Of a stretch of DNA of 64,000 nucleotides, positions 34,094 through 45,300 are shown one piece after another. The DNA comes from Cydia pomonella (taxonomy: Eukaryota > Arthropoda > Insecta > Lepidoptera > Tortricidae). How positions within the stretch are numbered: the first letter of the stretch is position 1; the number at the start of each line of letters is the position of its first letter. The translations under genes and the position numbers were made by a program. The notes beneath the pieces are model-generated. The model made no database searches and was not told the DNA's origin. It saw only the letters and a program-made list of their open reading frames with translations. Location of the stretch: the NCBI RefSeq assembly GCF_033807575.1, contig NC_084719.1, positions 1,116,001 through 1,180,000 of the forward strand. Direction: 5' to 3'.

Positions 34094-34440
34094 CCTTCCT
34101 CCCTTCCCTCCTTCTTTCCTTGAAGCGGTGATGGCCGAGTGGATATGACGTCCGACTTTCAATCCGGAGGTCGTGGGTTCAAATCCTGGCTCGTACCAAT
34201 GAGTTTTTCGGAACTTATGTACGAATTATCATTTGATATTTACCACTAGCTTTTCGGTGAAGGAAAACATCGTGAGGAAACCTGCATACATCTGCGAAGA
34301 AATTCAAAGGTGTATGTGAAGTCTCCAATCCGCATTGGGCTAGCGTGGGGACTATAGCCCGAGCCCTCTCGCGCATGAGAGGAGGCCTGTGCCCAGCAGT
34401 GGGACGTATATAGGCTGAATTATTATTATATTTTATATTA
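34094..34440 (+). repeat. SINE S3 (tRNA-derived), with 11-bp target duplication
   Basis: A pyrimidine run (34094-34120) leads into GATGGCCGAGTGG (perfect box A) and GTGGGTTCAAATCC (perfect box B). It ends CCCAGCAGTGGGACGTATAT plus a TTATTA tail. AAATGCACCTT at 34083-34093 and 34441-34451 is the target duplication. Confidence 0.9.
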
Positions 34441-35187
34441 AATGCACCTTAAAGCAATATGGATGACTGATGATGATGATGATAAATAAAAAAATACAAT
34501 CGTTTCTGGCGGCAATGAAAATCGCTTATTACCTACAAAATTATATTTTGAGATTTACTATACAGTATTGACTAATTTGGTTTATCTGTTTCCTTTATCT
34601 AAATATTACGGAAGGTGGAGATAAGAAACGAAATCGCCATGTACCAAAAAGTGTCATCAAAAAACTTTGAATAGGTGGCGCTACAATACCTAGAGTACTT
34701 GAACAAAAAAATCAAATCATAGACAGCGCAATTAACTCCGTCAATAACGCCTAGGTTCTTAGCTACTCTAGCGCTACTCTTGAGAGATTTGGAACTATTA
34801 TTTATAGCTGACAGCTGGACACTTTTGCAACAGTTCTACCATAAGAGATGCCACTCCTCTTAATTCCACACTCCATACTAAATATGAGACGTTGTACGAA
34901 GTGATTGTATCGCACAAACGTAACCAAAAAACGTCAACAACATTGAAAAAAACGTAGAAATCACGAGCGATAATCAATTCTCTGCCTTCAATCATTCCCA
35001 CGTGAGCTCTCTTTTTCTTTCCATCTTGTTTAGAAAGAGAAAAGCAGGTATTTATTTTGAAACGATTTAATAAAGGAGAAGGTGGTCAATTTGGTTGTTT
35101 TTTTCTTTTGAATAGGTTTTCTTGTTCAATTTTGGACTGTAGACATTTACCTCTATTAATCTAGGGTAGAAGATACTGAGTGTGCCT

Positions 35188-35262
35188 AAATCGACACGAG
35201 TTGCGAATTGCCTATTTGTACGTGTATCGTACAATCCAGTACATATGGCTCTTTATAGTTTG
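35188..35262 (+). repeat. Right member of an inverted repeat pair
   Basis: AAATCGACACGAGTTGCGAA, ACGTGTATCGTACAATCC and ACATATGGCTCTTTATAGTT, the inverse of 32860-32972. Confidence 0.75.
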
Positions 35263-35519
35263 GCGACGAACACGACGATCAAAAACCTGTCCTAAAGACG
35301 AAATGAAGTTTCAGTAGACAAGCCAAATTAATGCACATAATCCCAAAAGGTTCTGACATTCCGAATGTAGGTAGCTGTAGACTGCATTGTTGCTAGAAAT
35401 GTCAAATATCCAGGACGTTGATATTAAAATTGGTATTTCTTTCAGTAATGTAGTCGGCAGTACCTAATGCTTAGATATTCGTCAAGAACAAATGCTAAAG
35501 GAATGCTTAAGTAAGACAT

Positions 35520-36049
35520 ACTTTGAATATTTACTGTATCATTGTAGATTTTAATATCAATGCTGCCGACCAGGCCCAACAACTCAAGCGCCGCAAATAC
35601 TCATCTTTACTGCAAGATTATGAGTTTGCGGCGCTTGCAGTGGAGACAATGGGACCTTGGTCGGCGGACATGAAAACATTCATGGGGGCCCTGTCGGCAC
35701 GGCTGATCGACGCCACTGGAGACCATAGGGCTGGCGCTTACCTCTCCCAGCGTATATCCCTGGCAATACAGAGAGGTAACGCGGCCAGCGTTATGGGATC
35801 TTTGCCGCAGGCGGAGGCTTTAGAAGGGGTATTCTTTTTATAACTAATTTGTTCATTAGTATATCTTTTACTTTTAGTTTTATTTAATATTAGTTTAATT
35901 TTTAAGTAGTTTTATTTTATGGCTAGTTTAGTTTTAATTTTATACCTTGTTGGTAAAACCTTGTGATTAAGGCATTTAATACCTAAAATGAAATGTAAAT
36001 AATATTATATTAGTAAATAATACTATAATAGTACGAAAAAAAAAAAAAC
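35520..36049 (+). mobile_element. LINE 3' end with poly-A tail
   Basis: Coding up to the stop at 35843: KRRKYSSLLQDYEFAALAVE, TMGPWSADMKTFMG, LIDATGDHRAGAYLSQRIS, LAIQRGNAASVMGSLP. This RT-distal domain is common in invertebrate non-LTR elements. An AT-rich tail ends in 12 A's near 36049. 5'-truncated. Confidence 0.85.
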
Positions 36050-36539
36050 ATCTATAATGAATTTCTTATATCCGCAATTTTGGATTTAATTTGAATATTA
36101 CCTATTTGACAATGAATATTTTTGTGAATGCGTGACAAGACAATACAATTTAATTAATGTTTAGGTAAAGGTAGGTATGCCTGTTGGAGAAACGTGCTTT
36201 CACAAATACTTTTTGTGTCAATAATGACTATGATTAGAAATAATATTTCAGTTTGAGCTTTGTATATAAACGGTCACAAATATACTTCGAAGTTCAAATA
36301 TTTATTTGAGTTTATTTTATACTTTGATCACTTATTTTGTGTCTGAATTTTCTCCCGGGAGTTGAAAAGTAAATAACAAACGCTGCATCTGACTCGCTGA
36401 TACTTATTTGTCCGAATCGCAAACTGACCCCGTAGCATCGATATAATGAAGCCGAAATTCTGCTGGCTCACTGTTGACCACAACCGCTGTTACTGGGTTT
36501 TTGGGAAATAACTGGCATTTTATATTAGGGTACCCAAGT

Positions 36540-36740
36540 AGCATTGCTAGCTGTATAAGAGCTGTATATCAGTTTATTTGAATACTATAAGCTGTACTAC
36601 AGCTGTATAAGCGCTTATACAGCCCTTATAAGTTAAAAAAGGGCCCCAATTATACAGCTTTTCGCGTTATTAGAGCTGTACAGTAGCTGTACAGTAGCTG
36701 TACAAGCAATAGATAAGCTGTATAATAGCTGTAATTCGGT
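36540..36740. repeat. AGCTGTA-motif array with inverted symmetry
   Basis: GCTGTA (or its inverse TACAGC) occurs about eleven times in 190 bases, including ACAGCTGTATAAGCGCTTAT and three GTAGCTGTACA-type units in succession. No coding potential. Confidence 0.8.
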
Positions 36741-37165
36741 GTAAATGGAAACCTTAGCACTACAGATTATCTCTTATAAATATGATTTAAGAATATCAGT
36801 TTTAAATAGGTTTTTAAGAAGAATTACAATAGAATAAAAAATATTCAAGTCTAAAAATGTCTTCTGTTCATTCGTTATATTTGTAATGGCGACAAATGAC
36901 AAATATAAGTGGAAAGTAATAAAGTGCAGTTATGGTTTACATGTGCGTGAAATATGGCAAACATTGTTCATGAAAATGAATATTTTCTTACAAAATACAC
37001 AATATAATTTAGCAATTAAATGCATTTTTTTTGTATAGTCATAAATTTAATTCGCATAATATTTTAGGTTAGGTTCGTTAGGTATGCACAAAACATATAT
37101 GACAACTAACTATGTATGTCATTAAATATTATGGCTAAAAACAACAGTGTAATGTAATCGAACAA

Positions 37166-37449
37166 CGACCGGTTTGGTCTAGTGGGTAGTGACCCTGCCT
37201 ACGAAGCTGATGGTCCCGGGTTCAAATCCTGTTAAGGGCATTTATTCGTGTGATGAGCATGGATATTTGTTCCTGAGTCATGGGTGTTTTCTATGTATTT
37301 AAGTATTTATACATATTTATATATTATATATATCGTTGTCTAAGTACCCTCAATACAAGCCTTATTGAGCTTACTGTGGGACTTACTCAATTTGTGTAAT
37401 AATGTCCTATAATATTTATTTATTTATTTATATATAAACATCATACAAT
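37166..37449 (+). repeat. SINE S1
   Basis: Head GACCGGTTTGGTCTAGTGGG, box B GGGTTCAAATCCTG, complete body. Its 3' part is duplicated in tandem immediately downstream. Confidence 0.92.
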
Positions 37450-37588
37450 GTCATGGGTGTTTTCTATGTATTTAAGTATTTATACATATTTATATATTAT
37501 ATATATCGTTGTCTAAGTACCCTCAATACAAGCCTTATTGAGCTTACTGTGGGACTTACTCAATTTGTGTAATAATGTCCTATAATAT

Positions 37589-37623
<35 letters not shown>

Positions 37624-37625
37624 TA
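37450..37625 (+). repeat. Tandem duplicate of the SINE 3' part (173-bp unit)
   Basis: The segment from GTCATGGGTGTTTTC to CATCATACA repeats at an offset of 173 bases, with the private variants CAATACAAG and GGGACTTACTC in both copies. The TTTA tail is longer in the second. Confidence 0.92.
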
Positions 37626-37804
37626 AACATCATACAGTAATTGAATAATATTATCCTATTTATCGTATTGTAAATCTAGTCATATTACTTATAATCATTT
37701 TACAATTATTAGTAGATTCTGTATGTCTTCGTATATCATATTTAGAACGGCTTTTTCTCTTAGCGTTTAGGTTTCTAGATTGTTTATATTTAATATATAT
37801 ATTT

Positions 37805-38020
37805 ATTTGTTTATTTAAACTTTATTGCACAAAACATGAAGAGTACAAATGGCGGACTTAATGCCAGAAGGCATTCTCAACCATGAGCCAAACCAAAAGA
37901 TCCTAATTGGTGCAGGGTCAGAATACAGAGTAAAATGACAAAAAAAAACCAGAAAATTATATAAAATTATACGTACATAAATAATATGATACATAAATAT
38001 ATAAATATATACCCATTGTG
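37805..38020 (-). repeat. Dispersed repeat, LINE 3'-end type
   Basis: AAACTTTATTGCACAAAAC, AAATGGCGGACTTAATGCC, AGAAGGCATTCT: a tail-first arrangement typical of an inverted LINE 3' end. No coding. Confidence 0.5.
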
Positions 38021-38030
38021 AAACATCATG

Positions 38031-38308
38031 AGGACGACCTTTGAACCATATAAAATACTATGGGATAATATTACACAAATCAACCTAGTCCCACAGTGCG
38101 CTCAATAACGCTCGATACTAGACGACGATATATATATATATATATAAATAGATATATACAAATAAATACTTAATTACATAGAAAACATCCATAACCCAGA
38201 AGAAAAAATATCTATGATAAACACACATATAAATACCCTTACCAGGATTCGAACCCAGAGCTCCTGCTCATACTCACTACTGACTAGAATAGGAGGCCGT
38301 TATATTTG
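38031..38308 (-). repeat. SINE S1, diverged, inverted
   Basis: Reverse complement of the S1 body (ACACAAATCAACCTAGTCCC, ACATAGAAAACATCCAT) and box B (ACCAGGATTCGAACCC). The interior contains (TA)n at 38128-38147. Confidence 0.75.
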
Positions 38309-38746
38309 AAATTGGTATTCGATACCATTCCGACTAGCTTAATTATTACGATTTTTAATTGGAGTAAAAAAAAAGTTTTAATATACTTATTATTTATGTA
38401 AAATAAAAGTGCTAGGTTGACAAAACATATTTTTATTTTATAAAATTGGCAGTCAAGTCAGTGGTAGCTGGAGATGGTTGGCCCAAAAATACGTTGAAAA
38501 GAATGTTTTTTCAAAAATGTTTTTACTACCTATGTCTTTTACAAGAAGTCTCTGAATCTTCAAAAAATATCATTAGGTTGTGGTACGCAAACGAAAACGT
38601 TACAATTATCAACAATATGCATAGTAAAAAATCTGTGTCAAAGTTTTGTAGTCGTAGATGTCGCCGATTTGTAATACCGCACAACAAGTATCTGCCTCAC
38701 AGAGAATATCCCTAAAGTCTGTAAGTTCATATTATGGTTCCTAAAG

Positions 38747-38848
38747 TGCTTCCGTTTTGATGGAGATGTAGTTTATGAGATATTCGTTGGAGATTCTCAG
38801 ATATAATTGGCGCAGTCGTGTAGGATCCCGCTCGCGCTCCTTCGCCTC
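38747..38848 (-). pseudogene. Decayed duplicate of gene B terminal exon
   Basis: About 300 bases past the stop of gene B the minus strand repeats the second half of the terminal exon: GAGGCG, then CACGACTGCG, then ACTACATCTCC.TC.AAAC aligned with ACTACATATCCGTCCAAAC. LHDC survives, but TGA follows NYI and the reading frame of the CPISPLD part is lost. No acceptor is preserved. I read it as a dead downstream copy. Confidence 0.75.
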
Positions 38849-38943
38849 TTAGAAAACCAAACATCCATTAAAGCTGACGATTTTATTGTAGAATATTTTG
38901 TTCCGATTGGGCAGAGATTTGCTGACCAATTCTATTTTAGTCA

Positions 38944-39072
38944 TTAGATCTGTTTCCAATATGATACTGATATGATACTAATCTGGCAGTGTCAAAAGTA
39001 ACACTCTGTGGGTCTTCAACCCAAAACATCACTTTTGACAGATCAGTATCATATTGGAAACAAATCTAGCTT
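38944..39072. repeat. Inverted-repeat element near gene B 3' end
   Basis: TAGATCTGTTTCCAATATGA, TACTGAT and TGTCAAAAGT are inverted as ACTTTTGACA, ATCAGTATCATATTGGAAAC, AAATCTA. About 129 bases, 90 bases past the stop of gene B. Confidence 0.85.
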
Positions 39073-39163
39073 ATAACTAAAACTAGAATTTTCCTCAAGT
39101 TGAATCATCAGGCAGTTTTTTCTCCTCATAGAGACAGTTCAATAAGACTGCAAGTTGATAACG

Positions 39164-39317
39164 TTAATAAAAGAGTTGTTCTGTTTGGACGGATATGTAG
39201 TCGAGTGGGCTGATCGGGCAGTGACGAAGATATTTGACGCAGTCGTGCAGTGTCCCGCGGTACTCCGCCTCGTAAAAACAGTCCTCTACATCTGTTTCTT
39301 CCATAGATGTTGAAGGC
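39164..39317 (-). CDS. DM4/12 gene B, exon 5 (terminal)
   Basis: Acceptor TATTTCAG, then phase 2: PSTSMEETDVEDCFYEAEYR, GTLHDCVKYLRHCPISPLDY, ISVQTEQLFY and TAA at 39166-39164. The DC..YL..CP.SPLD motif identifies it. A SINE with a 16-bp target duplication begins about 55 bases upstream of the acceptor, close to the branch-point zone. Confidence 0.93.
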
Positions 39318-42300
39318 CTGAAATATAGTAAATTATGATAAGCATTTTATGTTTTGTATATTAAAAACGGCAATCCTTCTTCCTGGCGTTGTCCTGGCAT
39401 TTTGCCACGGCTCATGGGAGCCTGGGGTCCGCTTGACAACTAATCCCAAGATTTGGCGTAGGTACTAGTTTTTACGAAAGCGACTGCCATCTGACCTTCC
39501 AACCCAGAGGGTAAACTAGGCCTTGTTGGGATTAGTTCGATTTCCTCACGATGTTTTCCTTCACCGAAAAGCGACTGGTAAATATCAAATGATATTTCGT
39601 ACATAAGTTCCGAAAAACTCATTGGCACGAACCGGGGTTTGAACCCACGACCTCCGGATTGCAAGTCGCACGCTCTTACCGCTAGGCCACCAGCGCTTCA
39701 TAAAAACGCGCTATTAAAAACGGCAATATTCGTATTAAATTTAATTTTATGTTTAGGAAACTGCATTTGTTCAATTTTATTACCTTACACTATAACAGTT
39801 TTGTATGATTTTTTTTTTTTTTTTTTCTTTTATTAAAAATATGATTCACGGTTAGTTTCACTAGACTTAAATCGACCGGGGTATGAACCCTGATTACCTT
39901 CAATATTGTTTTTGATCCGTCTGCGTCGAAATATCGGGAGCTCAAAAACAATATTAAATATATCACGGTTTATATCTCGGTCGGTTTAAGTTTACCTTAC
40001 ACAGTGGTAAATGGCTAAACAAATAAAAAGCGGCCAAGTGCGAGTCGGACTCGCGCATGAAGGGTTCCGTACAATTTAAGACGTATTAAAAAAAATCTTC
40101 TTACTAGATCTTGTTCAACATTTTACCACTTTGGACACACATTTTACCACTTTGGAAGTGTCTCTCGCGCAAACTATTCAGTCTAGAAAAAAATGATATT
40201 AGGAACCTAACTATCATTTTTGAAGACCTATCCATACATACCTTACACGTATATGTTTGATGAAAAAAAATTTTTTTAAATTTTATGACGTATTAAAAAA
40301 AAACTACTTACTAGATCTCGTTCAAACCAATTTTCGGTGAAAGTTTACATGGCAATGTATATCATATATTTTTTTTATATTTTTCATTCTGTTATTTTAG
40401 AAGTTACGGGGGGGGGGACACTTTTTTTCACTTTGAAAGGTTCTCTCGCGCAAACTATTCAGTTTAGAAAAAAATGATATTAGAAACATTAATATCATTT
40501 TTGAAGACCTATCCATAGATACCCCATACGTATGGGTATGATGAAAAAAATTTTTTTTTTTAATTTCATGACGTATTAAAAAAAACTACTTACAAGATCT
40601 CGTTCAAACCAATTTTCGGTGGAAGTTTACATGGCAATGTATATCATATATTTTTTTTAGATTTTTCATTCTGTTATTTTAGAAGTTACGGGGGGGGGGA
40701 CACACATTTTACCACTTTGGAAGTGTCTCTCGCGCAAACTATTCATTTTAGAAAAAAATTATATTAGAAACCTCAATATCATTTTTGAAGACCTATCCAT
40801 AGATACCCCACACGTATGGGTTTGATGAAAAAAGATTTTTTGAGTTTCAGTTTTAAGTATGGGGAACCCCCAAAATTTATTGTTTTTTTTCTATTTTTGT
40901 GTAAACATCCTAATGCGGTTCATAGAATACATCTACTTACCAAGTTTGAACAGTACAGCTCTTATAGTTTCGGAAAAAAGTGGCTGTGACAGAATCGGAC
41001 AGACAGACGGACATGACGAATCTATAAGGGTTCCGTTTTTTGCCATTTGGCTACGGAACCCTAAAAAGCGGCCAAATGCGAGTCGGACTCGCCTATGAAG
41101 GGTTCCGTACCATTTATGACGTATTAAAAAAAATTACTCACTAGATCTCGTTCAAACCAATTTTCGGTGAAAGTTTGCATGGTAATGAATATCATATATT
41201 TTTATAAAGCTTTATCATTCTGTTATTTTAGAAGTTACAGGACACATTTTACCATTTCGGAAGTGTCTCTCGCGCAAACTATTCAGTTTAGAAAAAAATT
41301 ATATTAGAAACCTCAATATCATTTTTAAAGACCTATCCATAGATACTCCACACGTATGGGTTTGATGAATTTTTTTTTTTAGTTTCATTTCTAAGTATGG
41401 GGAACCCCCCTAAATTTATTGTTTTTTTTTCTATTTTTGTGTAAAAAACTAAAAATCTCAATGCGGTTCATAGAATACATCTACTTACCAAGTTTGAACA
41501 GTATAGTTCTTATAGTTTCGGATAAAAGTGACATAAACGGACAGACAGACGGACATGACGAATCTATAAGGGTTCCGTTTTTTTCCATTTGGCTACGGAA
41601 CCCTAAAAATCACCAATAAATGAACACAAAATAAAACTACATTAAAAATCTGAATGCCTACCACTCAGGGCATAGGTACCGAAGAGACTTACGTCAGTGT
41701 AAGATGCAGTAGGTCTCCCAAAACGCCATTATCCCTCAACTGGGAAGCGGCTGCCTCGCAGATAGCCCTTAACAGGCATGCTCGACCTGGAAAGCTGTTT
41801 CTGCAAAAGAAAATGACTGGGGTTTTCGACGACCGGTCTGGCCTAGTGGGTAGTGACCCTGCCTATGAAGCTAATGGTCCCGGGTTCAAATCCTGGTTTA
41901 TTCGTGTGATGAGCATGGATATTTGTTCCTGAGTCATGGGTGTTTTCTATGTATTTAAGTATTTATAAACATTTACATATTATATATATCGTTGTCTAAG
42001 TACCCTCAACACAAGCCTTATTGAGCTTACTGTGGGACTTAGTCAATTTGTGTAATAATGTCCTATAATATTTATTATTATTATTTAGGATCACTTGGAT
42101 GCTTAGATTTGCTTTGGGGCTCTCACATTGACTGTTATAAAATATATAACATCGTGTGACAGGGACAGCATAATAGTATTGACAGTGTTTTAATATGTCC
42201 TCACTGTCACACGACGTTATACAACATTTTGTAACACCCAATGTGGGAGCAGCATTTCTAGGATCGCCATCAAGGATCTCAAACAATGTGTAAAACCACT

Positions 42301-45300
42301 TGTACCTAATAAGAGTCATATGCCAACTAACCGTACGTATACCCTATACAAGAATTTATCATAGACACCACAGGTGACCAGAAGGCTGGCCAATATCAAC
42401 GCATAAGCATTTTTTTTTTTAATACTACGTCGGTGGCAAACAAGCATACGGCCTGCCTGATGTTAAGCAGTCTCCGTAGCCTATGTACACCTGCAACTCC
42501 AGAGGAGTTACATGCGCGTTGCCGACCCCACCCCCCTCGTTGAGCTCTGGCAACCTTACTCACCGGCAGGAACACAACACTATGAGTAGGGTCAAGTGTT
42601 ATTTGGCTGCGGTTTTCTGTAAGGTGGAGGTACTTCCCCAGTTGGGCTCTGCTCTAGATCTGGAATGACATCTGCTGTGCTGTGCCCTACCACACAAGGC
42701 GAGATGACATTCGCATTGCCCATACCTCTCTTTTGGACGTAGTTTAAGGACATACCCGGGTCCAAGGGCATTGCCATTCAACGTGGCCAGCCTTCTGGGC
42801 ACACTTCCCATCGGTAGCGAGCTTGAGGACATATTCTATTTATAAGACTCTTATTTTAAATTTACTTTTTATCATTAGGTTTAAGTTTATTTATAGCCTA
42901 TTTTTAATTTAGAGTGTAAAATGTTACTTATGTATTTGTAGGTAAGAAACGAATAAAGTTCTCCTTATATATTATTATGTTTATCTGATCAATATTTAAA
43001 TAATTTCTTTTTAAAGTACCGCTTTTGGTGCTTATATATTTATATGGAATGTTCTGCATTGTTAAAAAAAATGTGGGACAGATCCCTGATGAGCCTGGCT
43101 TTGTGTGCATGCGCCAGTTTTATAGATAACTGGCCATACTTTAAGTTAATTTTTGTTATTTTATTATTTCATTTCAATACTATTTATTCTAATTTTCAGT
43201 ACCTACGAAGCATCAATTTTACTAACCCCGATGCGCTTATGTCTGAAATTAACGATTTTTATTTTATTTTATTTATACGAGGGTAGATGTGAATAGACTA
43301 CGGACAGCAATTTAATATCTTTGTGCACACGAAATGTACATACGTGTCAATGTGTATATAAGTGCATTAAAGCAGTTAGTTGATAATATTTTGGCGCAAC
43401 CAAACGTGCTTTTAAACCAATATATTAAGATTCCCTCATTGCATTGACAATCCACCACTTCGATGTGAGGTAATTTTATTCAAGGCGTAGGGTATCTATT
43501 CTGTATAAAATACTATCTAGGTTTTTTGTAGTAAAACTCACCTTGGACAATAGCAATAACAATCAAATTAATTGAAAATTCATTCCACTATTTACCGTAG
43601 TTATTGGGGCATAGCAGAATCTAAATACAAACTGGTTTTCCAATTGTTATTACGGCTGTTATGGTGGGGAGCGGAACTTAAAATACCGTTATTTTCGTGT
43701 CACATTATTTTTTTAAACATTATGTATATTAATGAATACCGAATGATTTGAGCGAATGAATTTGTGACGGCGTAATTTAAAATTACCATAGCTCCCAAGC
43801 CACTGTGTAGGCAACAAGAAATTTCACATTGGATGATAATATTGTACTTACTTTATTAAAATAATCGGTAGCGCTTTAACAAATTTGGAGTAATTTTTTT
43901 ATCAAGCAGACACGTAAAAATACTACAAGTTGTTTTTATTGAAATAAATTGGAAAAAAATTCACCGCTTCGGGTTCGACAATTAGATTTTCTATTTTTTG
44001 TCTACCTTCTTGTTTTTTTTTCCTTTCCTTGCCCATTTCTTTTCCTTTCTTTCTTTGACTTTGGTAATTCAGTTGGTTAAGAGCGATTGGATCGGTGTTC
44101 CAAAATGTCGAAAATTGGGGTCTTGCCCGAAGCGGTAATTTATTCATTTTTTTCTTTCTACTAAAAATTTGTAACACTGAAGTTTCTACCGCATATAAAT
44201 TGGCTGCTCCGCTTACCATCATTTACTTATCCGCCACCATCATGATATATTATTAAGAAGCACATACTTTTCCACGATTTTATAGATTCGAAACTTGCTT
44301 GAAAAAGCTTGGACAATAACACCTTAAAGCCTGACCAGTAATATATGATCATTGAGGGCACTGTTCTCATGTATAGGGTGACAGTTCAGTATAGTATCAA
44401 AAAAAATTGTTCCAGTGAAGTTCCGCAACATGGCGCGTGGTCATATATTACTAGTCAGTCTATACAATTGGCGAGATAAAATAATAAATAAATATTATTA
44501 AGTATAAGACATTATTAGACAAATTGACTAAGCCCCACAGTAAGCTCAAGAAGGCTTGTGTTGTGAGTACTCAGACAACGATATAGGTACATAATATATA
44601 AATATCTATAAATACTTAAATACATAGAAAACACCCAAGACTCAGGAACAAATATCCGTGCTCATCACACAAATAAATGCCCTTACCAGGATTTGAACCC
44701 GGGACCATCGGCTTCATAGGCAGGGTCACTACCCACTAAGCCAGACTGGTCGTCATATGACCAAGAGATGTCACATATGACCAAGAAAAGTGGCGCTGTC
44801 TTGTGTAGGAGGCCAAGTCTCATTTTGGGTCGCTGAGCCAATGAAGTAAGTACTCACTTTTCCAACATAGCTTCGATGGAAGTGTACAGTAGTCTTCTAG
44901 TCAGCAACTCATTCGTGTCATCTGTGCTGCGTTTATCTTCACTTCTGCCCCACTGGAAAAAAATGGAATCATTTACTTACTATTTTTAATGGTATCCATT
45001 TTTAGGGTTCCGTAGTCAAGAAAAGGAGGAGGAAACCTTATAGTTTCGACATGTTTCTCTCTCCGTCCGTTCGCGCCTTTGCTACGTGCTCGTCAGTGTT
45101 AGAAAGCTGCAATTTGGCATATTATGAATCATGTGTAGCAACAGAACGTTAATATACACCAAACATTTTTTGGGTACCTCCCATACAAAGTGATTACTAT
45201 TGAATTTATTTTACTTTACCCCAATCCCCATTGTGTGGAGTATCATTGCATAGTCACCAACAATATTTTTTGATAAAGTGAAACTTTTTGGAAATAATTG

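Noticed and set aside
34122..34200. Possible tRNA gene
   Set aside because: Boxes A and B are perfect, but the sequence continues into a SINE body with a target duplication; it is a SINE head.
38446..38715. 89-codon plus-strand frame near the gene B pseudo-exon
   Set aside because: Composition is unremarkable, there is no acceptor of quality and no family motif; I could not link it to any gene.
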